Part shown: piece after piece, positions 44,963 to 54,114 of the stretch
How positions within the stretch are numbered: the stretch's first letter is position 1
How the letters are laid out: the number at the start of each line of letters is the position of its first letter
Origin: SAR116 cluster alpha proteobacterium HIMB100
GTDB lineage: Bacteria; Pseudomonadota; Alphaproteobacteria; Puniceispirillales; Puniceispirillaceae
NCBI GenBank assembly: GCA_000238815.2
Contig: AFXB01000010.1
Span: 996,501 to 1,060,500, forward strand
Direction of reading: 5' to 3'
Length of the DNA: 64,000 nt
The notes under the pieces: generated by a model
What the model was told of the DNA's origin: nothing
What the model saw: only the letters and a program-made list of their open reading frames with translations
Database searches by the model: none
Made by a program: the position numbers and the translations under genes

Positions 44963-45247
44963 TTAAGCAATGATATCTGGCAGGACCAGAGCATGCAGGC
45001 GGGCAATCTCGTCCTTTAAGGCCAGTTTTCGTTTTTTCATCCGTTGCATCTGCAGCTGGTTTGTGACCCCGGTTTCGGTCAGTCGCGCAATCACATCATC
45101 CAGGTCGCGATGCTCAGACAGTAAATTCTGAAGCTTGGCTTTCAGAACTTCAGCAGAGCTGTCTTCATTTGCGGGCCTGTCCTTTTTCGGGCTTTTGCCG
45201 GCCTTCTGATCATTTTTAGGGGGGTGAAGATCATGGATATCAGACAT
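44963..45247 (-). CDS. YdcH-like DUF465 protein
   Basis: A 94-residue protein with a hydrophilic, Lys/Asp-rich N-terminal 30 residues, then a DUF465 core: LSEHRDLDDVIARL and QMQRMKKRKLALKDEIARLH. The core should fold as a helical coiled-coil hairpin. Family function is unknown. It is upstream of purE on the same strand with an 80-base gap, so co-transcription is uncertain. Divergent from prpE. Confidence 0.87.
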   Translation of the reverse strand: MSDIHDLHPPKNDQKAGKSPKKDRPANEDSSAEVLKAKLQNLLSEHRDLDDVIARLTETGVTNQLQMQRMKKRKLALKDEIARLHALVLPDIIA

Positions 45248-45460
45248 AATATGTCACAATCCTTCCATCACATAATTATCTACTGAGCGCCGAGTATAAC
45301 AGACTTACCGCTTGTCTGGCTAGAACCATTCCCCGATGACGCAGCACAAAAATCATACCGCCACAAACCATCTGGACATTTAATGGCTCTGGCTTAAACT
45401 GCTGCAGGGATACAAGCATAAAGACAAGCCTCAGGGCTGAGACGTTAAGGGGGGACAGCA

Positions 45461-47368
45461 ATGCCAGTGTCATTTGACGAGGTGAGAACAACAGCAGGTC
45501 AGGATCCAGCAGGGTTTTGGGCCGAGGCGGCAAAGGATGTTCACTGGATTAAACCAGCCCCCACAGTGCTTGACGACGTAAATCCGCCCTTTTATCGCTG
45601 GTTTGTCGGTGGTGAGATAAACGGCTGCTACAACGCGGTTGACTGTCATGTTGAGGCCGGGCATGGCGATCGCACAGCGGTTATTTACGACAGCGCTATT
45701 CGCGGCAAGCAACAACATATCAGCTATACAGAGCTGCAGGACCAGGTTGCCAGATGCGCGGATATACTGGTCCAGCAGGGTATTGGCTATGGGGATCGCG
45801 TCATTATCTATATGCCGATGATCCCGCAAGCTTTGGTGTCTATGCTGGCTTGTGCACGTATTGGGGCTGTTCATTCAGTAGTGTTTGGCGGATTTGCCGC
45901 TGCAGAACTGGCAAAGCGGATTGATGATGCCACGCCGGCGATGATCATCACCGCCTCTTGCGGGCTGGAGCCCGGTCGGATTGTGGATTATAAACCGCTT
46001 GTTGATGAAGCTGTGCGGTTGTCAGACCATAAGGTGGGCAGTGTGTTGCTGTATCAGCGTGAAGAAGCCCGCACTGAGATGATAGAAGGGCGCGATGTTG
46101 ACTGGGACGATGCAATGGCTGCTGCAGGTCATGCCCCTTGTGTGCCGGTGAAGTCAGAAGATCCGGCCTATATCCTGTATACCTCAGGGACCACAGGCAC
46201 ACCCAAAGGGGTCGTTCGCCCCACAGCCGGTCATATCGTCGCTTTGAAATGGTCAATGCAGAATATCTTCAGCTGTTCAGCAGGTGATGTCTATTGGGCA
46301 GCGTCTGATGTGGGCTGGGTGGTCGGTCATTCTTATATTGTTTACGCACCTTTATTTGCAGGCTGCACAACAGTGCTGTTTGAAGGCAAGCCTGTCGGCA
46401 CACCAGATGCGTCTACCTTTTGGCGGGTGATCTCAGAACATAAAGTCAAATCTATGTTTACTGCGCCCACAGCCATGCGGGCGATTAAAAAAGAAGACCC
46501 GTCAGGCGCATTGGTCAAACAATTTGATATGAGTCATTTTAAGCTGCAGTTTCTGGCAGGCGAACGGTGCGATCCAGACACGCTGCATTGGTGTGAAGAG
46601 GTGTTGGGCGTGCCGACCATTGACCATTGGTGGCAGACCGAAACCGGCTGGCCCATTGCGGCAAACTGTACCGGTATTGAATTATTGCCGGTCAAGGCAG
46701 GATCAGCAGGCCCTGCTGTCCCAAGCTGGGATGTGCAGGTTTTAAATGATGAGGGCTATCAGGTTGCGGCAGGGGAAATCGGCTCTATTGCGATCAAACT
46801 ACCCATGCCACCGGGAACGCTGCCGACCTTATGGCACAATGATCAGCGGTTTGTGGATAGTTATCTGTCCAGTTTTGACGGCTATTATGAAACAGGTGAT
46901 GCGGGCTATATTGACGAAGATGGCTATATTTTCGTGATGTCCAGAACAGATGATATCATCAATGTTGCCGGGCACAGGTTGTCAACTGGCGGTATGGAAG
47001 AGGTTCTGGCGGGTCATCCTGATGTGGCGGAATGTGCGGTGATCGGGGTCAATGATGCTCTGAAAGGTCAGGTTCCGCTTGGCTTTGTCGTGTTGAAGTC
47101 TGGGACAGCGCGTGCCGGCACAGAGATTCTGGCTGAAATTGTTCAGCGTGTCCGTTCAGAAATTGGTCCTGTTGCCGCCTTCAAACAGGCTGTAATTGTG
47201 GGACGGCTGCCCAAGACGCGTTCAGGTAAAATTCTGCGCGCCACAATGCAGAAGATTGTCCAGAATGAAGCCTTTCCGTTGCCCGCCACAATTGATGATC
47301 CGGTGATTTTGGATGAGATTGAAGAGGCGGTTTCGCAAGCTGGGTTGAAACAGTCACAAAACGCATAA
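45461..47368 (+). CDS. prpE: propionyl-CoA synthetase-type acyl-CoA synthetase
   Basis: A 635-residue AMP-forming acyl-CoA synthetase. The P-loop-like YTSGTTGTPKGVVRPT, the adenylate motif HWWQTETGW, and C-terminal LPKTRSGKILRATM (with the catalytic lysine) are complete. Sequence features such as NVAGHRLSTGGMEE and the 635 length fit PrpE rather than Acs. It would activate propionate (or acetate). A strong AAGGGGGGAC ribosome site precedes the ATG. A bidirectional terminator follows. Confidence 0.92.
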   Translation: MPVSFDEVRTTAGQDPAGFWAEAAKDVHWIKPAPTVLDDVNPPFYRWFVGGEINGCYNAVDCHVEAGHGDRTAVIYDSAIRGKQQHISYTELQDQVARCADILVQQGIGYGDRVIIYMPMIPQALVSMLACARIGAVHSVVFGGFAAAELAKRIDDATPAMIITASCGLEPGRIVDYKPLVDEAVRLSDHKVGSVLLYQREEARTEMIEGRDVDWDDAMAAAGHAPCVPVKSEDPAYILYTSGTTGTPKGVVRPTAGHIVALKWSMQNIFSCSAGDVYWAASDVGWVVGHSYIVYAPLFAGCTTVLFEGKPVGTPDASTFWRVISEHKVKSMFTAPTAMRAIKKEDPSGALVKQFDMSHFKLQFLAGERCDPDTLHWCEEVLGVPTIDHWWQTETGWPIAANCTGIELLPVKAGSAGPAVPSWDVQVLNDEGYQVAAGEIGSIAIKLPMPPGTLPTLWHNDQRFVDSYLSSFDGYYETGDAGYIDEDGYIFVMSRTDDIINVAGHRLSTGGMEEVLAGHPDVAECAVIGVNDALKGQVPLGFVVLKSGTARAGTEILAEIVQRVRSEIGPVAAFKQAVIVGRLPKTRSGKILRATMQKIVQNEAFPLPATIDDPVILDEIEEAVSQAGLKQSQNA

Positions 47369-47399
47369 AAAAAGGGGGCTGCATGTGGCCCCCTTTTTT
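47367..47399. terminator. bidirectional terminator after prpE
   Basis: GGGGGC (47374-47379) pairs with GCCCCC (47388-47393) over an 8-base loop, with A7 on the left and T6 on the right. It serves both prpE and the convergent DUF1013 gene. Confidence 0.93.
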
Positions 47400-47425
47400 A
47401 CATTTGGTGCCTTTCGGCCTCGCCT

Positions 47426-47995
47426 TTAGGGCAATTCGGATAAGTCAGCAACCTGTTCAGCATCTTGTTTTGGCTGACCACCCGCCTTTTCGATGGCGGC
47501 GTTCAAATCCTGTTGTTTGCACAAGCCCAGCATAGCCGGATGTTTGGCCTGAATGTTGGCAATGTTCCAGTGGCTGCGTTCGCGGATTTTGGTGATGGTA
47601 TCCTTGGTGGTGCCAATCAGGCGGCTGATTTGTGCATCTGACAATTCCGGATGATGTTTGACCAGCCAAGCGATCGCATCTGGCTTGTCGCCGCGCCGTG
47701 CGACCGGCACATAACGTGGGCCTTTCGTGCGTGCTGTTGGCTGTGGCAGATTCGATTTTGCCAGCTCCAGACGCGCATCAGGATCAGTCTCACAACGTTC
47801 GACTTCTGCTTTGGTCAGCTGGTTATTGGCAATGGGATCATAGCCTTGCATGCCAGCGCCGATTTCCCCGTCTGCAATTGCCTGTACTTCCAAAGGATGT
47901 AACTCGCAAAAAGCGCCAATCTGGTCAAAAGTCAGGCCGGTATTATCAATCAGCCAAACGGCTGTGGCTTTCGGCATAAGCAGCTGTGTCATCAA
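47426..47995 (-). CDS. DUF1013/TrcR-like cell-cycle regulator
   Basis: A 189-residue alphaproteobacterial DUF1013 protein. The N-terminus is MPKATAVWLIDNTGLTFDQIGAFCELHPLEVQAIADGE, a GcrA-like HTH-type segment. A second helix-turn-helix-like unit (AIAWLVKHHPELSDAQISRLIGTTKDTI) follows in the C-terminal half. Homologues are named TrcR in Caulobacter, where they act in cell-cycle transcription; I recall this but did not verify it. No clear operon partners. Convergent with prpE. Confidence 0.88.
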   Translation of the reverse strand: MMTQLLMPKATAVWLIDNTGLTFDQIGAFCELHPLEVQAIADGEIGAGMQGYDPIANNQLTKAEVERCETDPDARLELAKSNLPQPTARTKGPRYVPVARRGDKPDAIAWLVKHHPELSDAQISRLIGTTKDTITKIRERSHWNIANIQAKHPAMLGLCKQQDLNAAIEKAGGQPKQDAEQVADLSELP

Positions 47996-48203
47996 ACCAC
48001 CTCTTCAAATTTTATCAATACTTGTCGGACGGCTGGCAGCCCCCTGGGGCCAGCCGATTCCAAACACGCTCTGCTTCCAGAACTCTTTAGTGTTTTTGTG
48101 GAACCTGTCTTATATATAGCGATCTGTCAGAAATTTGCAAACAGCCCGTTTGCCTTTTACGCTGCAAAAGAGACAAGATCTTTTTTCATGAGGGGAAAGA
48201 CAG

Positions 48204-48383
48204 ATGGAAGATGAATTTGATGCGCTGAAGCCAGCATTTGCGCCTGCTGAACTGAACAGCTGGAATATCGAGGACCTTGAGGCCTATAAGGACAGGCTGG
48301 TCGCAGAGATCAGCAGGATTGACGCGGTCATAAAAACAAAGAAGGATGTCAGCGCGCAGGCAGCCCCCCTGTTCAAATCCTGA
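48204..48383 (+). CDS. DUF1192 family small protein
   Basis: A 59-residue protein with a short acidic start (MEDEFDALKPAF) and a helical core (LNSWNIEDLEAYKDRLVAEISRIDAVIKTKKD) that matches DUF1192, a small alphaproteobacterial family of unknown function. An AGGGGAAAGAC ribosome site precedes the ATG. It ends 34 bases before the bdhA start, so the two probably share a transcript. Confidence 0.8.
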   Translation: MEDEFDALKPAFAPAELNSWNIEDLEAYKDRLVAEISRIDAVIKTKKDVSAQAAPLFKS

Positions 48384-48417
48384 TTGTTTCATCGGCTTTA
48401 TTCAAAAGGACAAGAGT

Positions 48418-49206
48418 ATGACAATTCCTTCCGGGCGGACAGTTCTGATTACAGGCGGGGTATCTGGTCTTGGCCTGGCGATGGCCACAGCATTTGCAGC
48501 AAACGGGGCCCAGCTTTATGTAGGTGGCCATATCTCAGACAGCGAGGCAGCAGATATTCTGGATCAGCTGCGCACGGCAGGGGCAGCAGCTTGCACTTTC
48601 GACAATGCCGATTTGCGTGATGCAACAGCCGCGCGGGCCATGGCTGATAAAGCAGAACAGATGATGGGATCAGTCGATATTCTGATTAATAATGCAGGTA
48701 TCCAGCATGTGGCGTCGGTTGAAGACTTTCCGCCCGAAAAATGGCAGGATATTCTTGATGTGAATTTGTCCGCCCCGTTTCATCTGACCGCAGCTGTGCT
48801 GCCGGGGATGAAGGCCCGCGATTTCGGCCGGATCGTGAATATCTCCTCTGCCCATGGTGTGGTTGCGTCTGTGAAAAAGGCAGCTTATGTGGCGGCAAAG
48901 CATGGGCTGGTTGGCCTGACCAAGACCATCGCGTTGGAAGTCTCCGCTCAGAATATAACCTGTAATGCAATTTGCCCAGGCTTTGTGCTGACCCCTCTTG
49001 TTGACCAGCAGGTCAGAACCCACGCAGAGAAGACTGGCCTGCCTTATGATGAAGCTGGTGCGGCAATGGTAAGTGAAAAACACCCTTCAGGCCAGTTTAT
49101 GACACCAGAACAGATCGCGGATATGGCTCTGTTTCTGGCCCGTGATGAAGCCCGCAATATCACAGGCTCCAGCTTTTCGCTGGATGGCGGCTGGACTGCA
49201 CAATAA
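48418..49206 (+). CDS. bdhA: 3-hydroxybutyrate dehydrogenase (SDR)
   Basis: A 262-residue short-chain dehydrogenase. The dinucleotide motif TGGVSGLG, NNAGIQHVA, catalytic Ser in NISSAHG, and YVAAKHG (Tyr and Lys) are in place. GIQHVASVEDFP and the GLV-GLTKTIALE context, with ICPGFVLTPLVDQQV, fit D-3-hydroxybutyrate dehydrogenase, which turns over ketone or PHB units. The start MTIPSGRT is preferred over an upstream in-frame codon that falls inside the DUF1192 gene. Convergent with ygfZ. Confidence 0.9.
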   Translation: MTIPSGRTVLITGGVSGLGLAMATAFAANGAQLYVGGHISDSEAADILDQLRTAGAAACTFDNADLRDATAARAMADKAEQMMGSVDILINNAGIQHVASVEDFPPEKWQDILDVNLSAPFHLTAAVLPGMKARDFGRIVNISSAHGVVASVKKAAYVAAKHGLVGLTKTIALEVSAQNITCNAICPGFVLTPLVDQQVRTHAEKTGLPYDEAGAAMVSEKHPSGQFMTPEQIADMALFLARDEARNITGSSFSLDGGWTAQ

Positions 49207-49223
49207 ACATAATCTTATTCAGC

Positions 49224-50138
49224 TCAGCTATCTTGTTCTGTCTCATCAAAGCCGGGCAGGGGGTGCATCCAGTCCGGGATGTGCAGAGATAAGGGCTGGC
49301 CGTCTTCTGTGATAAGGTCAGCCTCTCCGGCAAGTGTGGCCTGAACTGCATCAAGGCGCAGGCTGGCCAGCGTAATTGACTGCCCGTCAGAAAGCCGTGC
49401 GCCAGAGCCGGCCTGGCCAACCGACACCTCACCGCGCCGGATGGCCTGCCCCGTGCTGAGCGGTGCAGAAGAGGTCACGGGCAGAAGGCGGCGTTTGACC
49501 AGTCCGCGATAATGCGTACGGGCGGTCACTTCCTGGCCGACATAACAGCCTTTGTCAAAATCAACGGCCCCCAGAAGGTGCAAACCGGCTTCCAACATTA
49601 AGGCCCGGTTGGGGGTAAGATCATCTGTTCCTTCCGGAATGCCCAAGCTTATTCGCATCGCCTGCCAGTCATCTGCCTTACCCTGTGCAGGCAGATCATC
49701 AGGATTTTTAAACAGCACCATTCGGCCAAGGTCAGCATGTCTTTCGTCTGTGCCAGAGATACAATCTTCCGGAATCGACAAGCTGGCCTGGCCGTTGCCC
49801 CACAAATGACCGACCTGCAGGTCTGCGGGCTGCGAAATATCTATCTTGCGGCGCAGGCGATACATCATCAACCGCTTGGCCAGAGGGCCAGCCTGTTCAG
49901 CTTGTGTCACAAGATAAACCGTCTGTTGTGATATCATTACCATCATATCAAACAGGATCCGTCCTTGCGGCGTCAAAAGGCAGGCCGGACGGGCGGTATC
50001 CTGATTGAGCGTTTTGATCTGGGCGGTCACGATATCGTTCAGAAAATCGCGTACCTCGTCACCGGTCAGACTGATGACGGTCAGGTCTGGGCGAGCCGAG
50101 AAGTGAGGCTGTTCAGGCGGGCTTATAGACATTTTCAT
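49224..50138 (-). CDS. ygfZ: folate-binding protein YgfZ (GcvT-like)
   Basis: A 304-residue tetrahydrofolate-binding protein of the YgfZ/IBA57 group, helping assemble or repair Fe-S clusters of enzymes such as MiaB. The signature KGCYVGQEVTARTHYRG is present, with DFLNDIVTAQI near the start. The ATG (MKMSISPP) overlaps the stop of the upstream secreted-protein gene as ATGA, which fixes the start and couples translation. Confidence 0.93.
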   Translation of the reverse strand: MKMSISPPEQPHFSARPDLTVISLTGDEVRDFLNDIVTAQIKTLNQDTARPACLLTPQGRILFDMMVMISQQTVYLVTQAEQAGPLAKRLMMYRLRRKIDISQPADLQVGHLWGNGQASLSIPEDCISGTDERHADLGRMVLFKNPDDLPAQGKADDWQAMRISLGIPEGTDDLTPNRALMLEAGLHLLGAVDFDKGCYVGQEVTARTHYRGLVKRRLLPVTSSAPLSTGQAIRRGEVSVGQAGSGARLSDGQSITLASLRLDAVQATLAGEADLITEDGQPLSLHIPDWMHPLPGFDETEQDS

Positions 50139-50614
50139 TTGCGGATGACCTGTCCTGTATAAGGGGCAACATAGAAATGGCGTTCGCGGGTCCAGAAACA
50201 ATCTTTGCCATCTGGCTTCACGCTGACAAAGCCTGTTTCTTGTGTAGTTGTGTAATCCTGAGTGCAGCCGTACCAGGTAACATATAGGCGGCTGTCCTTC
50301 AGAACAGCTTCACCAATCGGTTTGGTGCTTACGGTAATTTGCGGCAGGTTGGCGGGAAAACATTGGCCTTTTTTCTGGCCCTTACAATTGGCTTCTTCTG
50401 AGCCCAGCATGCGCAGATAAGTTATGTGCCCGTCTCTTGCCTCAAATCCTTCATCATCAAACATCTCACACCCATCTGTCGGCGGGGTTTTGCTTTGGGT
50501 GAATTCGCAGGTAAACCAGACCCCGTCAAGGTCAGGCAAGTTGTCTGCCGCAGCCGGTAAGCTGGCAAAAAGGGCTATAAAAAACAGGGCAAGTGATGAT
50601 TTTATCGCGTTCAT
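50135..50614 (-). CDS. unrecognised exported protein
   Basis: A 159-residue protein. The first 22 residues (MNAIKSSLALFFIALFASLP) form a clear signal peptide, with likely cleavage after AAA. The mature part has about five Cys residues (CEF, GCEM, NCKGQ, QCFP, GCTQD, DCFW), which may form disulfides. Its start is fixed by good spacing from the signal rather than a strong ribosome site. It overlaps ygfZ by four bases. I do not recognise the family; it could be a periplasmic or surface small protein. Confidence 0.75.
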   Translation of the reverse strand: MNAIKSSLALFFIALFASLPAAADNLPDLDGVWFTCEFTQSKTPPTDGCEMFDDEGFEARDGHITYLRMLGSEEANCKGQKKGQCFPANLPQITVSTKPIGEAVLKDSRLYVTWYGCTQDYTTTQETGFVSVKPDGKDCFWTRERHFYVAPYTGQVIRK

Positions 50615-50713
50615 GCGTACAAAAATGGAGTAGGCTGAAGCTGATTGCAACTGTCAATCCTGTTTGAAGGAGCAAGTTTCAGCCGCTGTATGTTAAGAAG
50701 AGGGTTCTGAGCT

Positions 50714-52012
50714 ATGGGCATTCACCCCGATCGCAGACGATTATCAGATGAGCTTCATGCCCGCCCGTTCCATGATTTTGACGGGGCAGGGCGGTTCATC
50801 CGATATGTGTTTTTATATGAACATTCAGATGAGGCAATTGTCAGCCATATCAATGACTGGCTGGGCGCTCAGAATCGTCTTCCCCTTGATATGTCTGAGA
50901 AGTTCCGGCGAGAGACATTTGATCACTTTATTTTCCGAATAGAACGCCATACCGAATTTGTGACCATTGGCCTGATCATGAAGGGGGCGCGTATCCGCAC
51001 AGGTCTTTGCGAAGGCGCATTTGATAAATCAGCTCATGCAGATGTGCCATTTGATATGATTGATGACATACCCGCTGATTTGTTTCACGCTATTTGGGTG
51101 GAAATTGGCGGCCGTGCGCCAGCCAGACTCGACCCTTTAAAGGTTCAATTCATGCTGAACAGCAGAACCGGCGCTTCCAGCCAAATTTCAGACGGTGCAG
51201 GTCAAATCCATTGTAGTTTTGATATTGACGAGAATGGCTTTTCGCGCGGCGTTCTGTTTCATGATGGCATTACCCCAGCCCGTATGGGACGGCTTGTGCT
51301 GCGTGTGATTGAAATGGAAACCTATCGGATGCTGGCTTTACTGGGACTGCCAGTGGCGCGTGAATATCTGTCAACACTTGTTCAGATAGAGCAGTCGCTG
51401 ACAGGCCTGACCAGACGCTTAACCGAACAAATTTCTGGTGACGGTGCAGAAGTGCAGGCGTTGTTGCCAGAACTGTCGCAATTGGCCGCGCAGGTTGAGG
51501 ATGTTTCTGCAAACACCTCTTATCGGCTGTCGGCGACAAAAGCCTATCACGATATCTTTCTGGCCCGCCTCGAAGGGTTGCGCCTGACCCGGCTGGATGG
51601 ACATCAGGGATTATATGGCTTTCTGGACAGGCGGATGATGCCAGCGATGCAAACCTGTTTTGCCTTTGGTGAGCGGGTGCAGACTCTGTCTCAGCGTATT
51701 GCCCGGGCGGGGTCTTTGTTGCGGACCCAGACAGAAACCACTATCCAGAGACAGAACCGCGATTTGCTGTCGTCAATGGACAGACGGGCACAGGCCCAAT
51801 TGCGGCTGCAGCAAACCGTTGAGGGCTTGTCTGTGATCGCGGGTACCTATTATGGTGTCGGGCTGGTGGGCATTCTGGCCAAGGGGATGCATCTGTCTGC
51901 ACCTTATGATGATGGAGGCATGATAAAGGCGGTCGCTGTGCCTTTTGTGGCTGTTGTGATTTGGTTTTTCATTCACCGGGTGAGCCGTTCTGTTCATCGG
52001 CTGAATAAATAA
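50714..52012 (+). CDS. DUF3422 family membrane-anchored protein
   Basis: A 432-residue protein. The N-terminal HPDRRRLSDELHARPFHDF is the DUF3422 signature. Long helical parts follow (SLTGLTRRLTEQISGDGAEVQALLPELSQLAAQVEDV, then the 300-380 region) with coiled-coil character. The last 60 residues hold two hydrophobic segments (YYGVGLVGILAKGM and VAVPFVAVVIWFFIH). Function unknown. It is divergent from the exported protein and convergent with the MFS gene. Confidence 0.87.
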   Translation: MGIHPDRRRLSDELHARPFHDFDGAGRFIRYVFLYEHSDEAIVSHINDWLGAQNRLPLDMSEKFRRETFDHFIFRIERHTEFVTIGLIMKGARIRTGLCEGAFDKSAHADVPFDMIDDIPADLFHAIWVEIGGRAPARLDPLKVQFMLNSRTGASSQISDGAGQIHCSFDIDENGFSRGVLFHDGITPARMGRLVLRVIEMETYRMLALLGLPVAREYLSTLVQIEQSLTGLTRRLTEQISGDGAEVQALLPELSQLAAQVEDVSANTSYRLSATKAYHDIFLARLEGLRLTRLDGHQGLYGFLDRRMMPAMQTCFAFGERVQTLSQRIARAGSLLRTQTETTIQRQNRDLLSSMDRRAQAQLRLQQTVEGLSVIAGTYYGVGLVGILAKGMHLSAPYDDGGMIKAVAVPFVAVVIWFFIHRVSRSVHRLNK

Positions 52013-52014
52013 CC

Positions 52015-53286
52015 TCAGGCAGTCAATTTTTCTGGCAGTTTTATCAATCCCAGCATATTGAACCAAATAAGCGGGGCCAGCAGGCTGAACAGGCTGAGCG
52101 CGGCCAGCAGCAGCAAAATGATGTTCAGGCTGACGCCGATATCAATAAATATACCCATTAATGCAGGTGAAAGCGCGCTGGCAAACACATTCAGGGGCAT
52201 CGCCAGGGCTTTTATTTCTCCCAGCCATGCGGTTCCGTATCGTTCAGCCAGAAGGGCGTTAACAAGAGGCGGGATCATGCCGCCACCCATCCCGAACAGC
52301 ACAAAAAAGCCTGGCAGCCAGAAAGGGCCTTGCCCCCACCAGAGCAGCAGGCAGGCAAACAGCATTGGTGCTTGGGTAAGCCAGGCCACATGATGGGCGC
52401 TGTATCGGTCAACCAGAAAACCAGATAAAAACGCCCCTGTCAGCGCCGAGAGCGCGTACCAGACATAATGTGATGACCATAACCATAAGGGGACAGCCTT
52501 TTCCCCAGCAATGAAAATCTGGTGGAAAAACAGACCGGTAATGGTGAACCCCGGGATCATCATCAACCAGATAACCACCCCCCAAAACGCGCTGTCACGA
52601 ATAGCCACACGCCGCCGAACAGATATGTTTTTTTCTGGAGGCTCAGCTGTCTCTTGTTCGATGTTGCGGCCGGGGCCGTCCTGTTGTGCGGTGCGTCTGG
52701 TCAGATACGGGATCGCGGGTGCAAAGCTGATAAAAGCAAGCAAGGGAAGCGCAAACCATATAGTCCGCCAATCTGTCAGGCTGAGCGCTAAAATGACCAG
52801 TACTGGGAAGGCAGCTTCACCTAAGGGCATGCCAAGGCCACATAGCGCAAGGGCGCGTCCTCTGGTTGCTGTGTAGCGCCGGGTGACCGCTGTGCTGTAG
52901 ACATGATACATCATGCCTTGCCCGGACAGACGAAGCAGATAAAACCCTAAAATAAGGGTCAGAACAGAACTGACAAACGAAAAATGAAGCGCAGCTAAAC
53001 ACACCCCGCCCAATGTCATCAAAGACAGCCGGGGCACGCTGACACTGTCAGCCAATTTGCCCAGCCAGAATAAAGTCAATGCGCTGGCGGTGGTGGCAAT
53101 CGCATAATGACTGCCAAACTCACCATGGCTGAGGTTAAGTGAGGTGCGGATTTCCTGGCTGAATAATGAGATAAAGAAAGTCTGGCCAAGGGATGACCAG
53201 AAGGACATTAACAGCCCATAGGCCAGAAACCGCCATTCGGTGCGGATTAGTCTGAAGGTAGAGCTTTGCGCGTAGAAATGATGCAA
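52015..53286 (-). CDS. MFS transporter
   Basis: A major facilitator protein of about 423 residues with roughly 12 membrane segments. Features are GLLMSFWSSLGQTFFISLFSQEIR in segment 1, the loop WLGKLADSVSVPRL, and a central charged loop with EQETAEPPEKNISVRRR. The start is uncertain. I use a TTG 18 residues before the first membrane segment. An upstream TTG in the same frame would add 22 residues, and no good ribosome site favours either. Substrate unknown. Confidence 0.8.
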   Translation of the reverse strand: MHHFYAQSSTFRLIRTEWRFLAYGLLMSFWSSLGQTFFISLFSQEIRTSLNLSHGEFGSHYAIATTASALTLFWLGKLADSVSVPRLSLMTLGGVCLAALHFSFVSSVLTLILGFYLLRLSGQGMMYHVYSTAVTRRYTATRGRALALCGLGMPLGEAAFPVLVILALSLTDWRTIWFALPLLAFISFAPAIPYLTRRTAQQDGPGRNIEQETAEPPEKNISVRRRVAIRDSAFWGVVIWLMMIPGFTITGLFFHQIFIAGEKAVPLWLWSSHYVWYALSALTGAFLSGFLVDRYSAHHVAWLTQAPMLFACLLLWWGQGPFWLPGFFVLFGMGGGMIPPLVNALLAERYGTAWLGEIKALAMPLNVFASALSPALMGIFIDIGVSLNIILLLLAALSLFSLLAPLIWFNMLGLIKLPEKLTA

Positions 53287-53434
53287 AAAACATCTCGTTT
53301 GCGGGGGTGATTTTATACAAGCTTGTCTCAACAGTCTGCCTTCGCTATCCAAAGGTCAAGCCTGTTTATCAGGTCATCTGGTTCGCGGTGTTTTCTCGTA
53401 GATCAATACATGTGAAAACCGGAGTGCAGATATA

Positions 53435-54046
53435 ATGAACCTTGTTAAAAAAATAACAAAACTGGGCCTGTTGGGGCTGTTTTTGGCTGGCCTTCTGGGG
53501 TGTTCCCAGGCTTTGTTCAAAACAGATATCAAAGACTATGCCGCTAATCGTCCGGCATTGAAGCTGGAGCAGTTTTTTGAGGGCAAAAGCTATGCCTATG
53601 GCATTTTTGAAGATCGGTTCGGCAATCTGAAGCGCCAGTTCCGCGTCCATATTGATGGTCGTGTGGATACAGAGGGTCTGATATTGGATGAGAGGTTCAT
53701 TTATGATAACGGCGAGACGGCCAGGCGTGTCTGGACCATTCAGAATAAAGGCGTGGATGACGCCGGACTTGTGCATTATCAGGGTCAGGCTGAGGATATC
53801 GATGGTGTGGCCACAGGTCAGATCGCAGGTAATGTATTGTCCTGGTCATATGATATTGTGCTGTCTTTATCTGGGCAGAAGCTGAAGGTGAGGTTTGATG
53901 ATTTCATTTATCAGCTTGATGAGGATATTGCCATCAATCGCGCATATGTCAGCAAATGGGGTGTGGAAATCGGGCAAGTCACATTGGTGTTTTTGCGCGG
54001 TGAGACTGCGGCAAAAATGCCGGAAATGAATCTGCAGCAATGGTAG
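53435..54046 (+). CDS. DUF3833 family lipoprotein
   Basis: A 203-residue protein. The signal peptide ends in a lipobox LLGC (Cys23), so the mature form is probably lipid-anchored in the periplasm or outer membrane. DUF3833 hallmarks are LEQFFEGKSYAYGIFEDRFGNLKRQF, ARRVWTI, GQAEDIDGVATGQIAGNVLSWSY and RFDDFIYQLDED. Function unknown. It stands alone between the MFS gene (divergent) and pepF. Confidence 0.9.
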   Translation: MNLVKKITKLGLLGLFLAGLLGCSQALFKTDIKDYAANRPALKLEQFFEGKSYAYGIFEDRFGNLKRQFRVHIDGRVDTEGLILDERFIYDNGETARRVWTIQNKGVDDAGLVHYQGQAEDIDGVATGQIAGNVLSWSYDIVLSLSGQKLKVRFDDFIYQLDEDIAINRAYVSKWGVEIGQVTLVFLRGETAAKMPEMNLQQW

Positions 54047-54114
54047 CCGTTTCATGTTTTCTTCCTATATAAAGGCAAAGGCGTAAACCGAAGACGACAG
54101 ACAAGAGGGGCAAG

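Noticed and set aside
45276-45533. Minus-strand 85-codon frame between YdcH and prpE genes
   Set aside because: It overlaps the prpE start antisense, has no recognisable domain, and the strong ribosome site belongs to prpE.
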